Shown: positions 9,569 to 19,900 of the stretch, piece by piece
Position numbering within the stretch: position 1 is the stretch's first letter
How the letters are laid out: every line of letters begins with the position of its first letter
NCBI RefSeq assembly: GCF_022811685.1
Contig: NZ_CP094532.1
Location: forward strand, 893,501 to 957,500
Reading direction: 5' to 3'
DNA from: Chryseobacterium suipulveris
GTDB taxonomy: Bacteria; Bacteroidota; Bacteroidia; Flavobacteriales; Weeksellaceae
Length of the DNA: 64,000 bases
Notes under the pieces: generated by a model
Told to the model about the DNA's origin: nothing
The model's database searches: none
The model's input: the letters and a program-made list of their open reading frames with translations, nothing else
Translations under genes and position numbers: made by a program

Positions 9569-9670
9569 GATTAATAGCTTTAAAAGATTTTCGTTAAAAT
9601 TACAAAAACTTTGGAGGTGTTTCCAAAGTTTTTGATTTTTGTCGCTGAATTGAGAATTCTTAGTGATTTA

Positions 9671-10837
9671 TTAATAACTCATCTCCACGATTTTGTACAC
9701 ATCCTGTGGCGACAGTTTTTTGTATTCACCCAAACCGAGCCATTTTCTTTCGGTAAATGCTTCCTCGATTTTTTCGGCAGTTCCGCGATAATCTTCGGTG
9801 TACTGCGAAAGTTTAGTGTCGATTCCCAAGCTGTGGAAAAACTCCTCGAGTTTCACAATTCCTTTTTCCGCCTTTTCCTCAACCGAACCTTCGGTGATGT
9901 TCCAAACCCTTTCTGCGTACTGCGCGAGTTTTCCTTTCTTCGTTTCAAAATTATAACGGTAATGCGAAGGCGCAATCACCGCCAAAGTTCGCGCGTGATC
10001 GATGCCGAAACGTGCGGTCAGTTCGTGTCCGATCGCGTGTACCGCCCAATCGGTGAGCACGCCTTTGGAAACGAGTCCGTTCAGCGCCATCGTGCAGCAC
10101 CACATAAAGTTGGAGGCAGCGTCATAATCGAATTCTTCAGCAAGCACTTTCGGCGCAACTTCCTGCAGCGTTTGCAGAATACTTTCCATCATTCTTTCCT
10201 GCAAAGTTGCGGAAGTAGGGAAAGTCATATACTGCTCCAAAACATGGGAATAAGCATCTGCGATTCCGTTGGCAATCTGCTTTTTCGGAATGGATCGGAT
10301 TACTTCAGGATCAAGGATGGAAAACTGCGGAAACAAACCGGGACCGCCCGTAGAAAGTTTCTCGTTGGTTCCCCTTCTGGAAACTACATATCCCGAATTC
10401 ATCTCGGAACCTGTCGCAGGAAGCGTGAGTACCGTGGCAAAAGGAATTCCTTCTCCCTCCATTGTTCTGACTGGTTTTTTCAGGATTTCCCATTTGTCTT
10501 CTCCCGAATAATTTGCCGCAGCGGAAAGAAATTTCGTTCCGTCGATTACAGAACCTCCACCGACTGCAAGCAGGTAATTGATGTTGTTATCTTTAATGAC
10601 TTTCAGCGCATCCATCAAAACATCATATTCAGGATTTGCGGGAATACCGCCGAATTCCGTAACCTCAAAACCTTGGAGCGCCGCTTTAACCTGGTCGTAA
10701 ACTCCGTTCTTCATAATGCTTCCGCCACCGTACAGAAGCAGGATTTTGGCGTCATTCGGGATTTCTTTAGACAGTTTGTGGATTTCTCCTTTACCGAAAA
10801 TAATCTTGGTTGGGTTTTTAAATTCGAAGTTGAGCAT
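9671..10837 (-). CDS. yqhD: Iron-containing alcohol dehydrogenase, YqhD type
   Basis: NADPH-dependent aldehyde reductase of the group III metal-dependent alcohol dehydrogenases. At 388 residues it is as long as E. coli YqhD, and its start MLNFEFKNPTKIIFGKG is typical. It shows the nucleotide-binding LAVGGGSVIDGTK near residue 95 and LPATGSEMNSGYV near 140. The metal ligands are in GIADAYSHVLEQY (Asp and His) and in AIGHELTARFGIDHARTLA (two His). The likely role is detoxification of short aldehydes in the cytosol. A TAAATTTG box lies 17 bases upstream of the ATG. It is a single gene, followed by the secreted-protein pair in the same direction. Confidence 0.9.
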   Translation of the reverse strand: MLNFEFKNPTKIIFGKGEIHKLSKEIPNDAKILLLYGGGSIMKNGVYDQVKAALQGFEVTEFGGIPANPEYDVLMDALKVIKDNNINYLLAVGGGSVIDGTKFLSAAANYSGEDKWEILKKPVRTMEGEGIPFATVLTLPATGSEMNSGYVVSRRGTNEKLSTGGPGLFPQFSILDPEVIRSIPKKQIANGIADAYSHVLEQYMTFPTSATLQERMMESILQTLQEVAPKVLAEEFDYDAASNFMWCCTMALNGLVSKGVLTDWAVHAIGHELTARFGIDHARTLAVIAPSHYRYNFETKKGKLAQYAERVWNITEGSVEEKAEKGIVKLEEFFHSLGIDTKLSQYTEDYRGTAEKIEEAFTERKWLGLGEYKKLSPQDVYKIVEMSY

Positions 10838-10854
10838 TGTAAAAATCTTTTCTT

Positions 10855-10862
10855 CAAATTTA
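10855..10862 (-). promoter_or_regulatory. -7 box of the yqhD-type gene (TAAATTTG)
   Basis: Seen as caaattta on the plus strand, 17 bases ahead of the start codon at 10837. Confidence 0.5.
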
Positions 10863-10918
10863 CGAAAAAAAGAGCGCCCGAAGAGTTTGAAGTCTTAGAT
10901 ATCAGATTTCAGATTAAA

Positions 10919-10998
10919 AGTTTCGAGTTCCAAGTTTACTACCACAATTTCTTTATTTTTTTATTTGGGTTCGTGAATGCTTCGCATTTCAGGTTTCA
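10919..10998 (+). repeat. Repeat A, copy 2
   Basis: A ~80-90 bp intergenic repeat. It has a ttcgagttccaagttta segment, an AT-rich middle (tttctttatttttttattt), then the near-invariant core GTGAATGCTTCGCATTTCA and agg/aagtttca. The core folds into a small hairpin with loop ttc. Other copies are at 2410-2490 (inverted), 13312-13404 and 35012-35095. Confidence 0.75.
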
Positions 10999-11039
10999 CG
11001 AAGAGAATCGGAACAGAGATTTAAAGACTGTCTAAATTT

Positions 11040-11115
11040 CAAAATAAGCCTAAATTTGATTACCCCGACCCTAAAAGGAGCAAATTCAGGTTTATTTTGA
11101 AGGAAATTTTCCGCC
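11040..11115 (-). repeat. Repeat B, copy 1
   Basis: A ~76 bp repeat with ends that are imperfect inverted repeats (AAATAAACCTAAATTTG against CAAATTTAGGCTTATTT) around a GC-richer centre containing ctccttttaggg and ggggtaatc. One flank carries GGAAAATTTCC. The two other copies are at 40239-40310 and 47405-47480, both on the plus strand. No gene lies in 10838-11305. Confidence 0.75.
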
Positions 11116-11195
11116 CATTAGGGACGGGGTAAAGAAAATTTCCGAAATGATATATTTTTTCGAATGTAATTTAAACAAGCTCTTAGTTCGTAAAC

Positions 11196-11226
11196 AAAAA
11201 AAGGCATCACAAAATGTAATGCCTTT
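11196..11226 (-). terminator. Terminator of ahcY (minus strand)
   Basis: Perfect 8-bp stem AAAGGCAT / ATGCCTTT with an 11-base loop. The plus-strand A-run at 11196-11202 gives the U-tract on the transcript. Between it and the ahcY stop lies a cggtctt-type heptamer tract (11243-11275). Confidence 0.8.
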
Positions 11227-11305
11227 AATTCTATTCAAAGTTCGTCTTCGGTCTTCGGTCTTCGGTCTTCCGACTTCAAACTTGGTACCTTGTACTTCGT
11301 ACTTT

Positions 11306-12619
11306 TTAATATCTGTAGTATTCCGGTTTATACGGTCCTTCAACCTCCACGCCGATGTATTTTGCTTGCTCATCTGAAAGTGTTTCCAATTCCACACCGA
11401 TTTTTTTCAGGTGGAGCATCGCTACTTTTTCATCCAGCTTTTTAGGAAGCATATACACTTTGTTTTCGTAAGCATCGGAATTCGTCCAAAGTTCGATCTG
11501 CGCCAAAGTTTGGTTGGAGAATGAGTTACTCATTACGAAACTTGGGTGACCGGTTGCACAACCAAGGTTTACCAAACGTCCTTCAGCAAGGATGATGATG
11601 TCTTTTCCATCAACATTGTAAATGTCAACCTGTGGTTTTACGGTAGATTTTGTAGCACCGTAGTTTGCGTTTAACCAAGCCATATCGATTTCGTTGTCGA
11701 AGTGTCCGATGTTGCAAACGATAGTTTTGTCCTTCATTTTTTTGAAGTGCTCACCGCGAACGATATTGAAATTTCCGGTGGTGGTGATTACGATATCTGC
11801 AGTTTCGATCACGTTTTCCAGTTTCTTTACTTCGTAACCTTCCATTGCAGCTTGAAGTGCACAGATTGGATCGATTTCAGTAACGGTAACGATTGAGCCC
11901 GCTCCTCGGAAAGAGGCCGCAGTTCCTTTACCCACGTCTCCGTATCCGCAAACTACCACTCTTTTTCCTGCAAGCATCACGTCGGTTGCTCTTCTGATCG
12001 CATCTACAGCAGATTCTCTACAACCGTATTTGTTGTCGAATTTAGATTTGGTTACCGAATCGTTTACGTTGATTGCAGGCATTACCAAAGTTCCGTTCGC
12101 CATTCTTTCATAAAGACGGTGAACTCCCGTTGTCGTCTCTTCGGAAAGTCCTTTGATGTCTTTAGTCAGTTCAGGATATCTGTCGAAAACCATATTGGTC
12201 AAATCTCCACCATCGTCCAAAATCATGTTTAATGGCTTTCTGTCTTCACCGAAGAAAAGTGTTTGCTCGATACACCAATCGAATTCTTCCTCGTTCATTC
12301 CTTTCCATGCATAAACGGGGATTCCTGCTGCCGCAATAGCCGCTGCTGCATGATCCTGTGTCGAGAAAATATTGCAGGAAGACCAGGTAACATCAGCTCC
12401 CAATGCAACCAAAGTTTCAATTAAAACCGCAGTTTGGATCGTCATGTGGAGACATCCGGCGATTCTTGCGCCTTTCAACGGTTGCGACGGACCGTATTCT
12501 TCACGGATCGCCATCAAACCGGGCATTTCTGCTTCGGCAAGTTCAATTTCTTTTCGTCCCCACTCAGCGAGGGAAATATCCTTAACTTTGTAAGGAACGT
12601 ATTGTGTTGTAGTTTCCAT
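11306..12619 (-). CDS. ahcY: S-adenosylhomocysteine hydrolase
   Basis: Splits S-adenosylhomocysteine into adenosine and homocysteine in the methylation cycle. At 437 residues it is complete, from [18 protein letters not shown] to the invariant C-terminus [10 protein letters not shown], whose Lys and Tyr contact the cofactor. The NAD-binding loop [13 protein letters not shown] sits near residue 225, and substrate residues appear in CLHMTIQTA and in [21 protein letters not shown] box lies 19 bases before the start and a hairpin terminator about 80 bases after the stop. It is divergent from the phosphopantetheinyl transferase gene. The last bases of the gene abut a heptamer tract. Confidence 0.97.
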   Translation of the reverse strand: METTTQYVPYKVKDISLAEWGRKEIELAEAEMPGLMAIREEYGPSQPLKGARIAGCLHMTIQTAVLIETLVALGADVTWSSCNIFSTQDHAAAAIAAAGIPVYAWKGMNEEEFDWCIEQTLFFGEDRKPLNMILDDGGDLTNMVFDRYPELTKDIKGLSEETTTGVHRLYERMANGTLVMPAINVNDSVTKSKFDNKYGCRESAVDAIRRATDVMLAGKRVVVCGYGDVGKGTAASFRGAGSIVTVTEIDPICALQAAMEGYEVKKLENVIETADIVITTTGNFNIVRGEHFKKMKDKTIVCNIGHFDNEIDMAWLNANYGATKSTVKPQVDIYNVDGKDIIILAEGRLVNLGCATGHPSFVMSNSFSNQTLAQIELWTNSDAYENKVYMLPKKLDEKVAMLHLKKIGVELETLSDEQAKYIGVEVEGPYKPEYYRY

Positions 12620-12638
12620 CTAATTGAAAAAATTTTTG

Positions 12639-12646
12639 CAAATTTA
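12639..12646 (-). promoter_or_regulatory. -7 box of ahcY (TAAATTTG)
   Basis: Read on the minus strand, 19 bases before the ahcY ATG. The same short gap must also hold the promoter of the divergent gene starting at 12672. Confidence 0.5.
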
Positions 12647-12671
12647 CGAACTAATTTTCCGCCCACAAAAT

Positions 12672-13283
12672 ATGCCGCTGTACCGAGATTTCTCTGACCA
12701 AAAAGCCAAAATCCTGCTCTGGAAGTACGATGAGAGCGAGGAACTGGATCAGAAACATCTTGTGGAGGAAGAGAATTACGACAAGATTAAGGATTATCAT
12801 CCCACAAAGTTGAAAGAACTTCTGCTGGTGCGGAAAATCCTGAAATCGGTTTTGCCCGATCACAAGATTCTTTACGATGACCGAACTCCGGTTCTCTTTC
12901 CCAACGACTACGAGATTTCGATCACACATTCTTTTCCATACGCAGCTTTGGCGATTTCTGAACATAAAATCGGCATCGACATCGAACCTTTTAATCCCAA
13001 AATTCTAAGGGTTAAAGACAAATTCCTTTATCCCGAAGAAGCGGAGTTTATCGAAAAAAATAAGGAAGTCGCCTATCTGACCGTGATTTGGTCGCTGAAG
13101 GAAAGCTTGTACAAAATCCACCATTCCAATTACTGGTCGCTGAAGAAGCATTACGAAGTAAAACCGTTCGATCTGGATTTCCCGTACAATATTATGTGCC
13201 GCGTTCACGACGATAAAGTGTCGGATTTATTCAAAGCCAGGGTGGAGTTTTTTGATAATTATTGCTTTACAATTGTCAACTAA
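12672..13283 (+). CDS. 4'-phosphopantetheinyl transferase superfamily protein
   Basis: Predicted to move 4'-phosphopantetheine from CoA to a carrier protein. The start MPLYRDFSDQ at 12672 is chosen because the upstream in-frame extension from a TTG overlaps the ahcY promoter region; this gives 203 residues, similar to AcpT/Sfp-like proteins. The Mg-binding motif is IGIDIEPF (about residues 105-112), and the second signature WSLKESLYKIHH follows near residue 145. The usual upstream histidine motif is SITHSFPYAALA. The carrier-protein partner is not encoded here, and no polyketide or peptide synthetase genes are nearby. The gene is intact and is followed by repeat A and other tracts. Confidence 0.85.
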   Translation: MPLYRDFSDQKAKILLWKYDESEELDQKHLVEEENYDKIKDYHPTKLKELLLVRKILKSVLPDHKILYDDRTPVLFPNDYEISITHSFPYAALAISEHKIGIDIEPFNPKILRVKDKFLYPEEAEFIEKNKEVAYLTVIWSLKESLYKIHHSNYWSLKKHYEVKPFDLDFPYNIMCRVHDDKVSDLFKARVEFFDNYCFTIVN

Positions 13284-13507
13284 GAAAGTTTGAAGTTTGG
13301 GGTTTGAGGTTTCGAGTTTCGAGTTTCAGGTTCCAAGTTTACTCACACAATTTTTTTTATTTTTTCATTTGAGTTCGTGAATGCTTCGCATTTCAAGTTT
13401 CAGGAGTAGCGTTCGAAATTTCATAATTTACTTAAATTGGAACTACATGCTGATTGCTGAATGCTGAATGCTGACTGACGAAAGCCGATTGCTACATTGC
13501 TACATTG
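13284..13507. repeat. Repeat A copy 3 plus heptamer and octamer tracts
   Basis: Repeat A lies at 13312-13404, introduced by tttcgag heptamers (about 13310-13327). At 13448-13480 are four gctgaat-type heptamers, and at 13488-13513 three attgctac octamers. The last octamer runs into the FUSC gene and supplies its final Met codon and stop. Confidence 0.75.
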
Positions 13508-15754
13508 CTACATAGCCAAATCCGCCATCAGTTTCTCGGCAACACGTCGTTGTTCTTTCGCCACATCGTAGATGAGTTCCAGGATTTCGGTGAGGTTTTT
13601 TAACTCTGTCAAATGAGTGATTCTATTCGGATCGCGTCGGTTCACAATATCTGATTCGCCGATTTCCCGCTTTCTTTTTTCGAGGAGTTTTTCTACGGAA
13701 TCTTCAGGAGTGATGCTGCTTTCGATGGCGATTTCCTTGCCCGGTTCTTCCTGATTTAGAAGAAGATCGGTGCGTAAAAGTTCGGCGGTAATTTTCTTGT
13801 TCCATCCATCGATGTCGATTTCAGGATAATCTGACGCGGACTTTTGATATTGTGAAAATGAGGCGGTATATGCGGTGATCAAATGCGCAGTATTGACGAA
13901 CTGATGCACTTTCTGCAACCTTTTCTGCTGGTTCTTGGGATCGGAAATCATCCGCTGGAAATTGTCGGAAAGATTCGCCAAATCGATGACGGCATCTTTT
14001 CTTTTCAGTTTGTAGTCCTGGATTCCGATGTTTTGATTTTTAAAGTAAGCCATTACCGCCTCGAAATATTTCAGGTTGCTGTGTGCAGATTTCTTCATAA
14101 ATACAATGTTCTGCGTATGTTCCCAAACCGGAAGAACAAAATAGGAAACCGCAAACGCGACCACCCCCGCAATCGCAGTGTCGAGGATTCTGTCCTTAAA
14201 GATAAGGTTTACATTTCCCGGATTCAGAAAGTTGAAACTAAGGAAAATATAAACGGTCATAAACAACACGGCCCAGAAATACTGCCACTTTAAAAAGCTG
14301 AAACACAGGATCATACTGAAAAGCAAAATGAGCAGAAGCGCAGTATTATTATGGATGAAGAAAAGCAGCGCATACGCCAAAACCGCACCGGTCACGGTTC
14401 CGTACAAGCGCAGAAGATTCCGGTGTTTGGTGGTGGAATAGGCAGGTTTCAGAATTGCGGTGATGGTGATGAGAATCCAATACGAATGTCCGATTCCCAA
14501 AAAGTGAAGTTTGGAAATCAAATAACCGATTAACAACGCCACTGTAATTCGGATGGAATGACGGAAATGCGATGACTTGAGTGAAAGGTTGTCGCGAATG
14601 ACTTTTCGGTTGAGCTTTTCTTCGCTGGGAAGAAATTTCTTGTAATCCAAACCGGTGGATAAGCTCTTGGCAAGCTTGATGTCCTGCGAAAAAACTTTGT
14701 AGATGGTTTTTACTTCGTCGGTAATGTCGGTGATGCGGTTCAGAATCAGCCGAAGAATCATAAAGTTTTCGAGCGTTTCCGGAGAAAGTTTTGCATTCCG
14801 CAAATCGAAATACTGATCGTAAACCAGACCAATTTCGTCCTCGATATTGTTGATCGGCTTCGCTTTGTTCCCGCTTTGCAAAGCAATTCCGATATTGCTC
14901 AGTTCGTCGGAAATTTTGACGAGGTATTCGCCGACAAATTGTAGAAATCCCGAATCGCCGAAGCTTTCCTGAATTTTCCGGTAGTCGCTTTCGGAGGTCA
15001 TCAGTTTTTCGTGCAGGTCGATGGAATTCAGGAACATCAACATCAGCAAGCGGCTCGTTGTAGTCGATTCATTGACAATTTTCCTCGTCTTGAAAACAGT
15101 TTCCCGCGTTTCTTCCTGAAGGTTTTTAATCTTGATTTGCTGCGCGATCACTTGTCTTTGCAGGGTTTCGAAATCTGGGTTTTCGAGGTAGAACTTAGAT
15201 TTGGTTTTCAGGTAATTGGCAAGTTCGATATAGTTTTCGCCAATCATCTGCGACGCCAATTTGTAGGGCTGAATTCGCGAAACCACCAGAAAAACGAGTA
15301 CAAACCACAAACAACCCGCAAAGAAAATGAGTACACTCTTGGCAATATTGCTTCCGGTGAGATGACCGTCAATAAAGATTCCCAGTACAACCAGCGAGAG
15401 CGAACCCACCGCTGCGAGACGCTGCCCATAAATCCCGATCATCGAAAAGAAGATTCCAAAGAAGATAATTTCAACATAAATCAATGGCGGAAAATCCTTC
15501 AGCAAACTCGCAATCGCCGCGACCACCGCAAAACTCACCACGGCGAGAATCAGTGAATTTCTTCTCCTGATAAACGGTCCCGGTTGATCGGTAAGTCCCA
15601 CGAAACTGGTTCCCAAAGGAAAAAGGAAAAACTCCTTGAGCAAACCGAAATGTGCCAAAATAATACTGGGAACCACGATCGCCAAAGTAATCCTCACCGC
15701 CGAATTGATGTACTGGCTCGTCGCGTATTTCTTGAGTTCGGTGGCGTAATTCAT
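13508..15754 (-). CDS. FUSC-family inner-membrane protein (YccS/YhfK-like)
   Basis: A large membrane protein of 748 residues made of two blocks of hydrophobic helices (about residues 15-165 and 400-545), each followed by a long cytosolic helical region. This is the arrangement of the YccS/YhfK/aromatic-acid exporter (FUSC) family. The second block carries the characteristic GIGHSYWILITITAILKP. The start is taken at the ATG giving MNYATELKKYA; a GTG two codons earlier lies inside the promoter region. Substrate unknown; efflux is the family expectation. A TAAATTTG box ends 5 bases before the ATG. The C-terminal codon and stop are inside an attgctac repeat. Confidence 0.85.
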   Translation of the reverse strand: MNYATELKKYATSQYINSAVRITLAIVVPSIILAHFGLLKEFFLFPLGTSFVGLTDQPGPFIRRRNSLILAVVSFAVVAAIASLLKDFPPLIYVEIIFFGIFFSMIGIYGQRLAAVGSLSLVVLGIFIDGHLTGSNIAKSVLIFFAGCLWFVLVFLVVSRIQPYKLASQMIGENYIELANYLKTKSKFYLENPDFETLQRQVIAQQIKIKNLQEETRETVFKTRKIVNESTTTSRLLMLMFLNSIDLHEKLMTSESDYRKIQESFGDSGFLQFVGEYLVKISDELSNIGIALQSGNKAKPINNIEDEIGLVYDQYFDLRNAKLSPETLENFMILRLILNRITDITDEVKTIYKVFSQDIKLAKSLSTGLDYKKFLPSEEKLNRKVIRDNLSLKSSHFRHSIRITVALLIGYLISKLHFLGIGHSYWILITITAILKPAYSTTKHRNLLRLYGTVTGAVLAYALLFFIHNNTALLLILLFSMILCFSFLKWQYFWAVLFMTVYIFLSFNFLNPGNVNLIFKDRILDTAIAGVVAFAVSYFVLPVWEHTQNIVFMKKSAHSNLKYFEAVMAYFKNQNIGIQDYKLKRKDAVIDLANLSDNFQRMISDPKNQQKRLQKVHQFVNTAHLITAYTASFSQYQKSASDYPEIDIDGWNKKITAELLRTDLLLNQEEPGKEIAIESSITPEDSVEKLLEKRKREIGESDIVNRRDPNRITHLTELKNLTEILELIYDVAKEQRRVAEKLMADLAM

Positions 15755-15759
15755 TACCA

Positions 15760-15767
15760 CAAATTTA
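15760..15767 (-). promoter_or_regulatory. -7 box of the FUSC gene (TAAATTTG), 5 bases before ATG
   Basis: Minus-strand TAnnTTTG immediately ahead of the start codon at 15754. This predicts a leaderless transcript. Confidence 0.6.
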
Positions 15768-15780
15768 ATTCTTTAGTCTA

Positions 15781-15807
15781 TAAAAAAAGCCCCGAAAATC
15801 GGGACTT
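15781..15807 (-). terminator. Terminator of the porU-porV unit (minus strand)
   Basis: Minus-strand stem AAGTCCCGA / TCGGGGCTT (9 bp, one G-U) with a 3-base loop is followed by a run of T. It lies 20 bases after the porV stop. Confidence 0.85.
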
Positions 15808-15827
15808 TGTTATTTGTAAAATTTCTT

Positions 15828-16961
15828 TTAGTAATCCTGTGCATTCGAAGATTCTTCCCCAATATTCCAGGTGAGTCCAAATCTTAACGTATTGTCCAGT
15901 GCAGAATTCACTTTAGAAGTGTTGATGAGGTAAGAAAGATCCAAACCAAATGATTGATATTTTAATCCAACACCAACGGTAGCGTACTGTCTTCCTCCTT
16001 GTTCAGGACTTTCGTGGAAGAAACCACCTCTAACTGCAAATGCATTGTCGTATTCATATTCCAAAGCACCGCTGTACATTAAGCTTTTTGGATTACTGAA
16101 CGATTTTCCGATTCCCGACATCACGCCTACGTTTGGCACGTTTCCAGTTTCATCCGGACCTGGAACAAGAAGTTTGGATGCTTCCAGATTGATACCAACT
16201 CTGTTCAGATCATCGATGAACAAATCGTAACCGGCACCTAATCTCGCCATTGTAGGAAGATAAGATCTTGATTCTTCATCACCGGTGTAATCCAAACGAG
16301 GACCTAAGTTTTGAACTGCAAATCCCGCTCTCGCTCTTCCTTCGTATTCACCGAAACTCTGGTGTTTTGGTGATTGGAAATAACCAGATACGTCAACCGC
16401 AAAACTGTTTGCCGGCTTTAGTGTATTGTCACTTCCAAATCCTCCGGACAAGTCGGATCTAATGTATCGACCGGTTACAGCCATAGAGTAGGTATCGGAA
16501 AGTTTGAGTCCGTAAGCAACATCGATTGAAAATTCGTTGGGTTTTGCTGTACCCATTTGTACCACTTCCGTACCAACAAGGTTTGTAAGATCTACTGAAC
16601 CCATATTGAAGTAGTAGATGCTCGCAGAAATCGTCGATCTTTCCTCGTCACCCAAAAATCTGTGATAAGCTCCATACAAAAGAAAAACGTCGTTGGTGAG
16701 TTTACTCATATAAGGAGTATAGTTAATACCTACTGCGGAAGTGGTTTTGCTGAAAGGGTATTTCGCAGCATTCCAGAATTGCGAAAAAGCGTCAGTTGTT
16801 GTTACAACTCCTTGGTCACCCATACCTCCGGCTCTCGCGTCTGGTGAAATTCTCAAGAAAGGAGCTCCTGTAAGTACCGGCCGAATGTTTCCAATCTGCG
16901 AATAAGCAACCATACTTACTCCTAAACCTAATCCTACAAAGAGTTTTTTAGTCAATGTCAT
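15828..16961 (-). CDS. porV: Type IX secretion outer-membrane protein PorV (LptO)
   Basis: PorV is the outer-membrane barrel that takes substrates from the SprA translocon and delivers them to the sortase PorU. The 377-residue protein begins with a signal peptide (MTLTKKLFVGLGLGVSMVAYSQ). It continues with the family hallmark PFLRISPDARAGGMGDQGV and QFWNAAKYPF, then a 14-strand-type barrel (FadL-like) ending in LRFGLTWNI. It starts 28 bases after the end of porU on the same strand, so both are likely one operon. A terminator follows. Confidence 0.95.
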   Translation of the reverse strand: MTLTKKLFVGLGLGVSMVAYSQIGNIRPVLTGAPFLRISPDARAGGMGDQGVVTTTDAFSQFWNAAKYPFSKTTSAVGINYTPYMSKLTNDVFLLYGAYHRFLGDEERSTISASIYYFNMGSVDLTNLVGTEVVQMGTAKPNEFSIDVAYGLKLSDTYSMAVTGRYIRSDLSGGFGSDNTLKPANSFAVDVSGYFQSPKHQSFGEYEGRARAGFAVQNLGPRLDYTGDEESRSYLPTMARLGAGYDLFIDDLNRVGINLEASKLLVPGPDETGNVPNVGVMSGIGKSFSNPKSLMYSGALEYEYDNAFAVRGGFFHESPEQGGRQYATVGVGLKYQSFGLDLSYLINTSKVNSALDNTLRFGLTWNIGEESSNAQDY

Positions 16962-16989
16962 AAAGTCAATTTTTTTCGTTTATATATTG

Positions 16990-19900
16990 TTATCTTAATA
17001 AAACCATTTTTTCTACTGCTGTTGCAGTGCCTTTACATTTGTCTTGGTTTTGGCTTTTTGCAAAGATTTTAAAAATGTAAGTTCCTTTGCCTACCGCGTC
17101 TCCAAAATCATCTTTTCCGTCCCACTCAATTGCTGTTCTCGGTGTTCTGTACCCTTGAAGGAACGGTTCGTTGGAAACAGTGGTCGAGATCGTTCTAACC
17201 AGTTTTCCGGTAATGGTGTAGATCTGCACGTTTACATCCAAAATATCGTCGCAATTATGCTCAAACTGCACATAAGTCTTATTGGTAAAAGGATTTGGCC
17301 AGTTCAGCAATTTATTTACCTCCAAGTTTTTGTTCGTTTCATCCTTAACTACAAAGTTTAACGTGGCAGTTGTAGAATTATTGTTAATGTCCCAAACCTT
17401 AAAGGTCAACTGGTGCGGTCCTGGCGAAAGATTTCTGAAAGGGTAGGTTACATTTCCTTTCTGATAATCGGCCAAATTTGGATTGGTACAGCCATTACCT
17501 TCTCCCGAGAAAAAGAAATCATTAAGTACGGCAGTATTGATAATTTGACCATCAAGAACTACGGTTATATCATGTCCGATTCCCGAACCGGTGGAGTTTA
17601 TCCCATGGTCGTCTGTAACACATGCTAAAAGCATCGGGTTTTGATCTGTAATACCACCATCGGCAAAGTTGGTGTTATTCATAAATAGACTTACGGTAGG
17701 AGGTTGGGTATCATTAATGCCATCTGGATTGATTCCTCCGATTACCTGGGTTTGGTTGTTAAAAACGTCGAAAGATTTATTATCTGCATAAACCAATATT
17801 CTTCCATTTCCATTTTCATAGTTAATGTCTTTAGGAACATAGAACTCAACAGTGAACACGCCATTTGTAGCAGTTCCGGATGATTTTACAATTGCGCTTC
17901 CTTCTTCAGTATAATTTAGGACTGGAGTCATTTTGGGATCCTGGTCGTTGTTTAGCGTTTTTTTGTTCAGGCGTTTATCAAAAATATTCACTGCAACCCG
18001 TCCATTGAAGGTATTGTCAAGGGTACCGTCCGGTTTGTTGATGTGGCCTTTAACTTTTACAAAATCCAGTGCACGCAATTGTCCGGGAACCGGTGATTCT
18101 ATTTGATCGACAACAAGATATCGTTTTGGTCGGCTCAATTTAGTGGCGGGATCACCAAGGAAATTAATCTTCAGGTGATCCGCTTGAGGTCCTGCTTCAA
18201 TTTTTGCCTTTAAAAATGAATCGCCCATATTGATAAAATCATCATTCACAAGCTCGAACAAGTGTTTGGTGAAAATGGTGGTAAAACTTCTACCGTATCC
18301 CACACCGATTGCTCGGCTGGATGTAATCATTGTTGAAGCTCCTCCCTGTTTGGATTTTATTACCTGTTCGCCGGCAGAGAATGTTCCCGGTTCGTCCCAA
18401 AGTGTAAATTCACAGGTAATGGTAGAAATGAGTGGGAATCTGGAGAACACCCCATTGAAATTATTAAAATTCTGAATCATACCGATAGTGAGAACCCTTT
18501 CCTGTGCCCAACCGTTGATACCGCCATGACCGAAATAAAACATATAGAGACTGTTGCCCACATCATTTGCAATGGCCTGGTTTACCTGCGGATAACGCTG
18601 TCCTCCAGCTGAAGTCTGCGCAGCAAAAGAGTCTAAATACAGTTTTCGGATATTATATTCCGGCTTTTTATTGACAAAGTTTTGCGGCGGGGTATTGGGG
18701 AACGGAGATCCGGTTTCCATCTCTGCCTTAATCAGAGCGTTGTTCATAGTGTTATGAAACGGGTCTCCACCGTCGTAGTCGTCATCCACCACGAAATCCA
18801 TTTTCATACGCCATTCACCAAAAGGTGTTGACTGCCCTGGAAGAGCATTGTTGTATGCAAGGGTTTTATCGACAAGAAGTTTGGCCTCGCTTATGTTTTC
18901 GGCAGGTAACCTCCCAATCGGTAAATCGGGAAGTCGGCTGTAAACCGTAGTAATCGGGGAAATTGGATTCGTGGGAATGGCTTGTTGCGAGGTCATCACA
19001 TAATAATCGTCCGTCACGAAAGAATCAGCGTAGTTGCTGCTTTCTTCACTTTCGTAACTCGGTATTATGTCGGAGTTGGGGTGATTTTTACCTTTGTAGT
19101 CATAAGAAGTGTCTCCCAGAATCAATGCATATTTCAAAGTGCCTTTTGGCGTGTTGAGCTTCGTAATGAAATCACGGATTGCGGTAATGTCTTTTCCTCC
19201 ACTGCTGTATTCGTTGTAAATTTTATTTACATCTACAACTGCCACATTATACTTGTTTTGATAATAATCTGCAAGACGCTGTGCCTGACTCATCATTTCG
19301 GGAACGGTAATCATCACGTAACCTATATTCTGAAGTCCCGCTAAATCCTGATTCTGAATTTTTCCCACAAAAGAAGGAGAAAATGCCTCACTGCTTTTGA
19401 ATGCCACAAACTCGTTTACGAAAGTATTGCTGTCTGCAGTGTAACCGAAAAGAAAGTTCGAATTATTTCCGGATTTATTAACCATTTTCTTGGCATTGGT
19501 GATGTCGGAAACTTCCCAAACCTGTTCTGCGGAAGCTGCTTCAGACAAATTAAAACTATAACTGCTTCCGCTTCCTTCCTGAATCTCGTAGCTTCTGAAA
19601 TTCATCTGAGTATTGTTGAATTTCAGGTCTTCTTTGTATTGAACTTCAGCATAGTCAAAATAAAATTTTCCGTTTGGATTTGCGGAGGTATTTGGATCAT
19701 AGTTAAAACTTATCTGATTTCCCTGCTGATTCGTTAGAAAATTGGTGTAAACTAATGAAACATAATCTCTTTTGTCGTCAATTGGAATACTTAAGTTGAC
19801 CGGATTAGTGTTGTTAATATTGATGGATACCTTATTTCCCTGACTTAAATATCCTATTACTCGGGACCGGTAGCGGATCACATCTGATGGCTGCATTGGT

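Noticed and set aside
9611..11035. A 474-codon plus-strand open frame across the alcohol dehydrogenase region
   Set aside because: It is antisense to the well-supported YqhD-type gene and its translation has no family features and an odd Phe/Arg/Ser-rich composition. It is the mirror of codon bias in the real gene.
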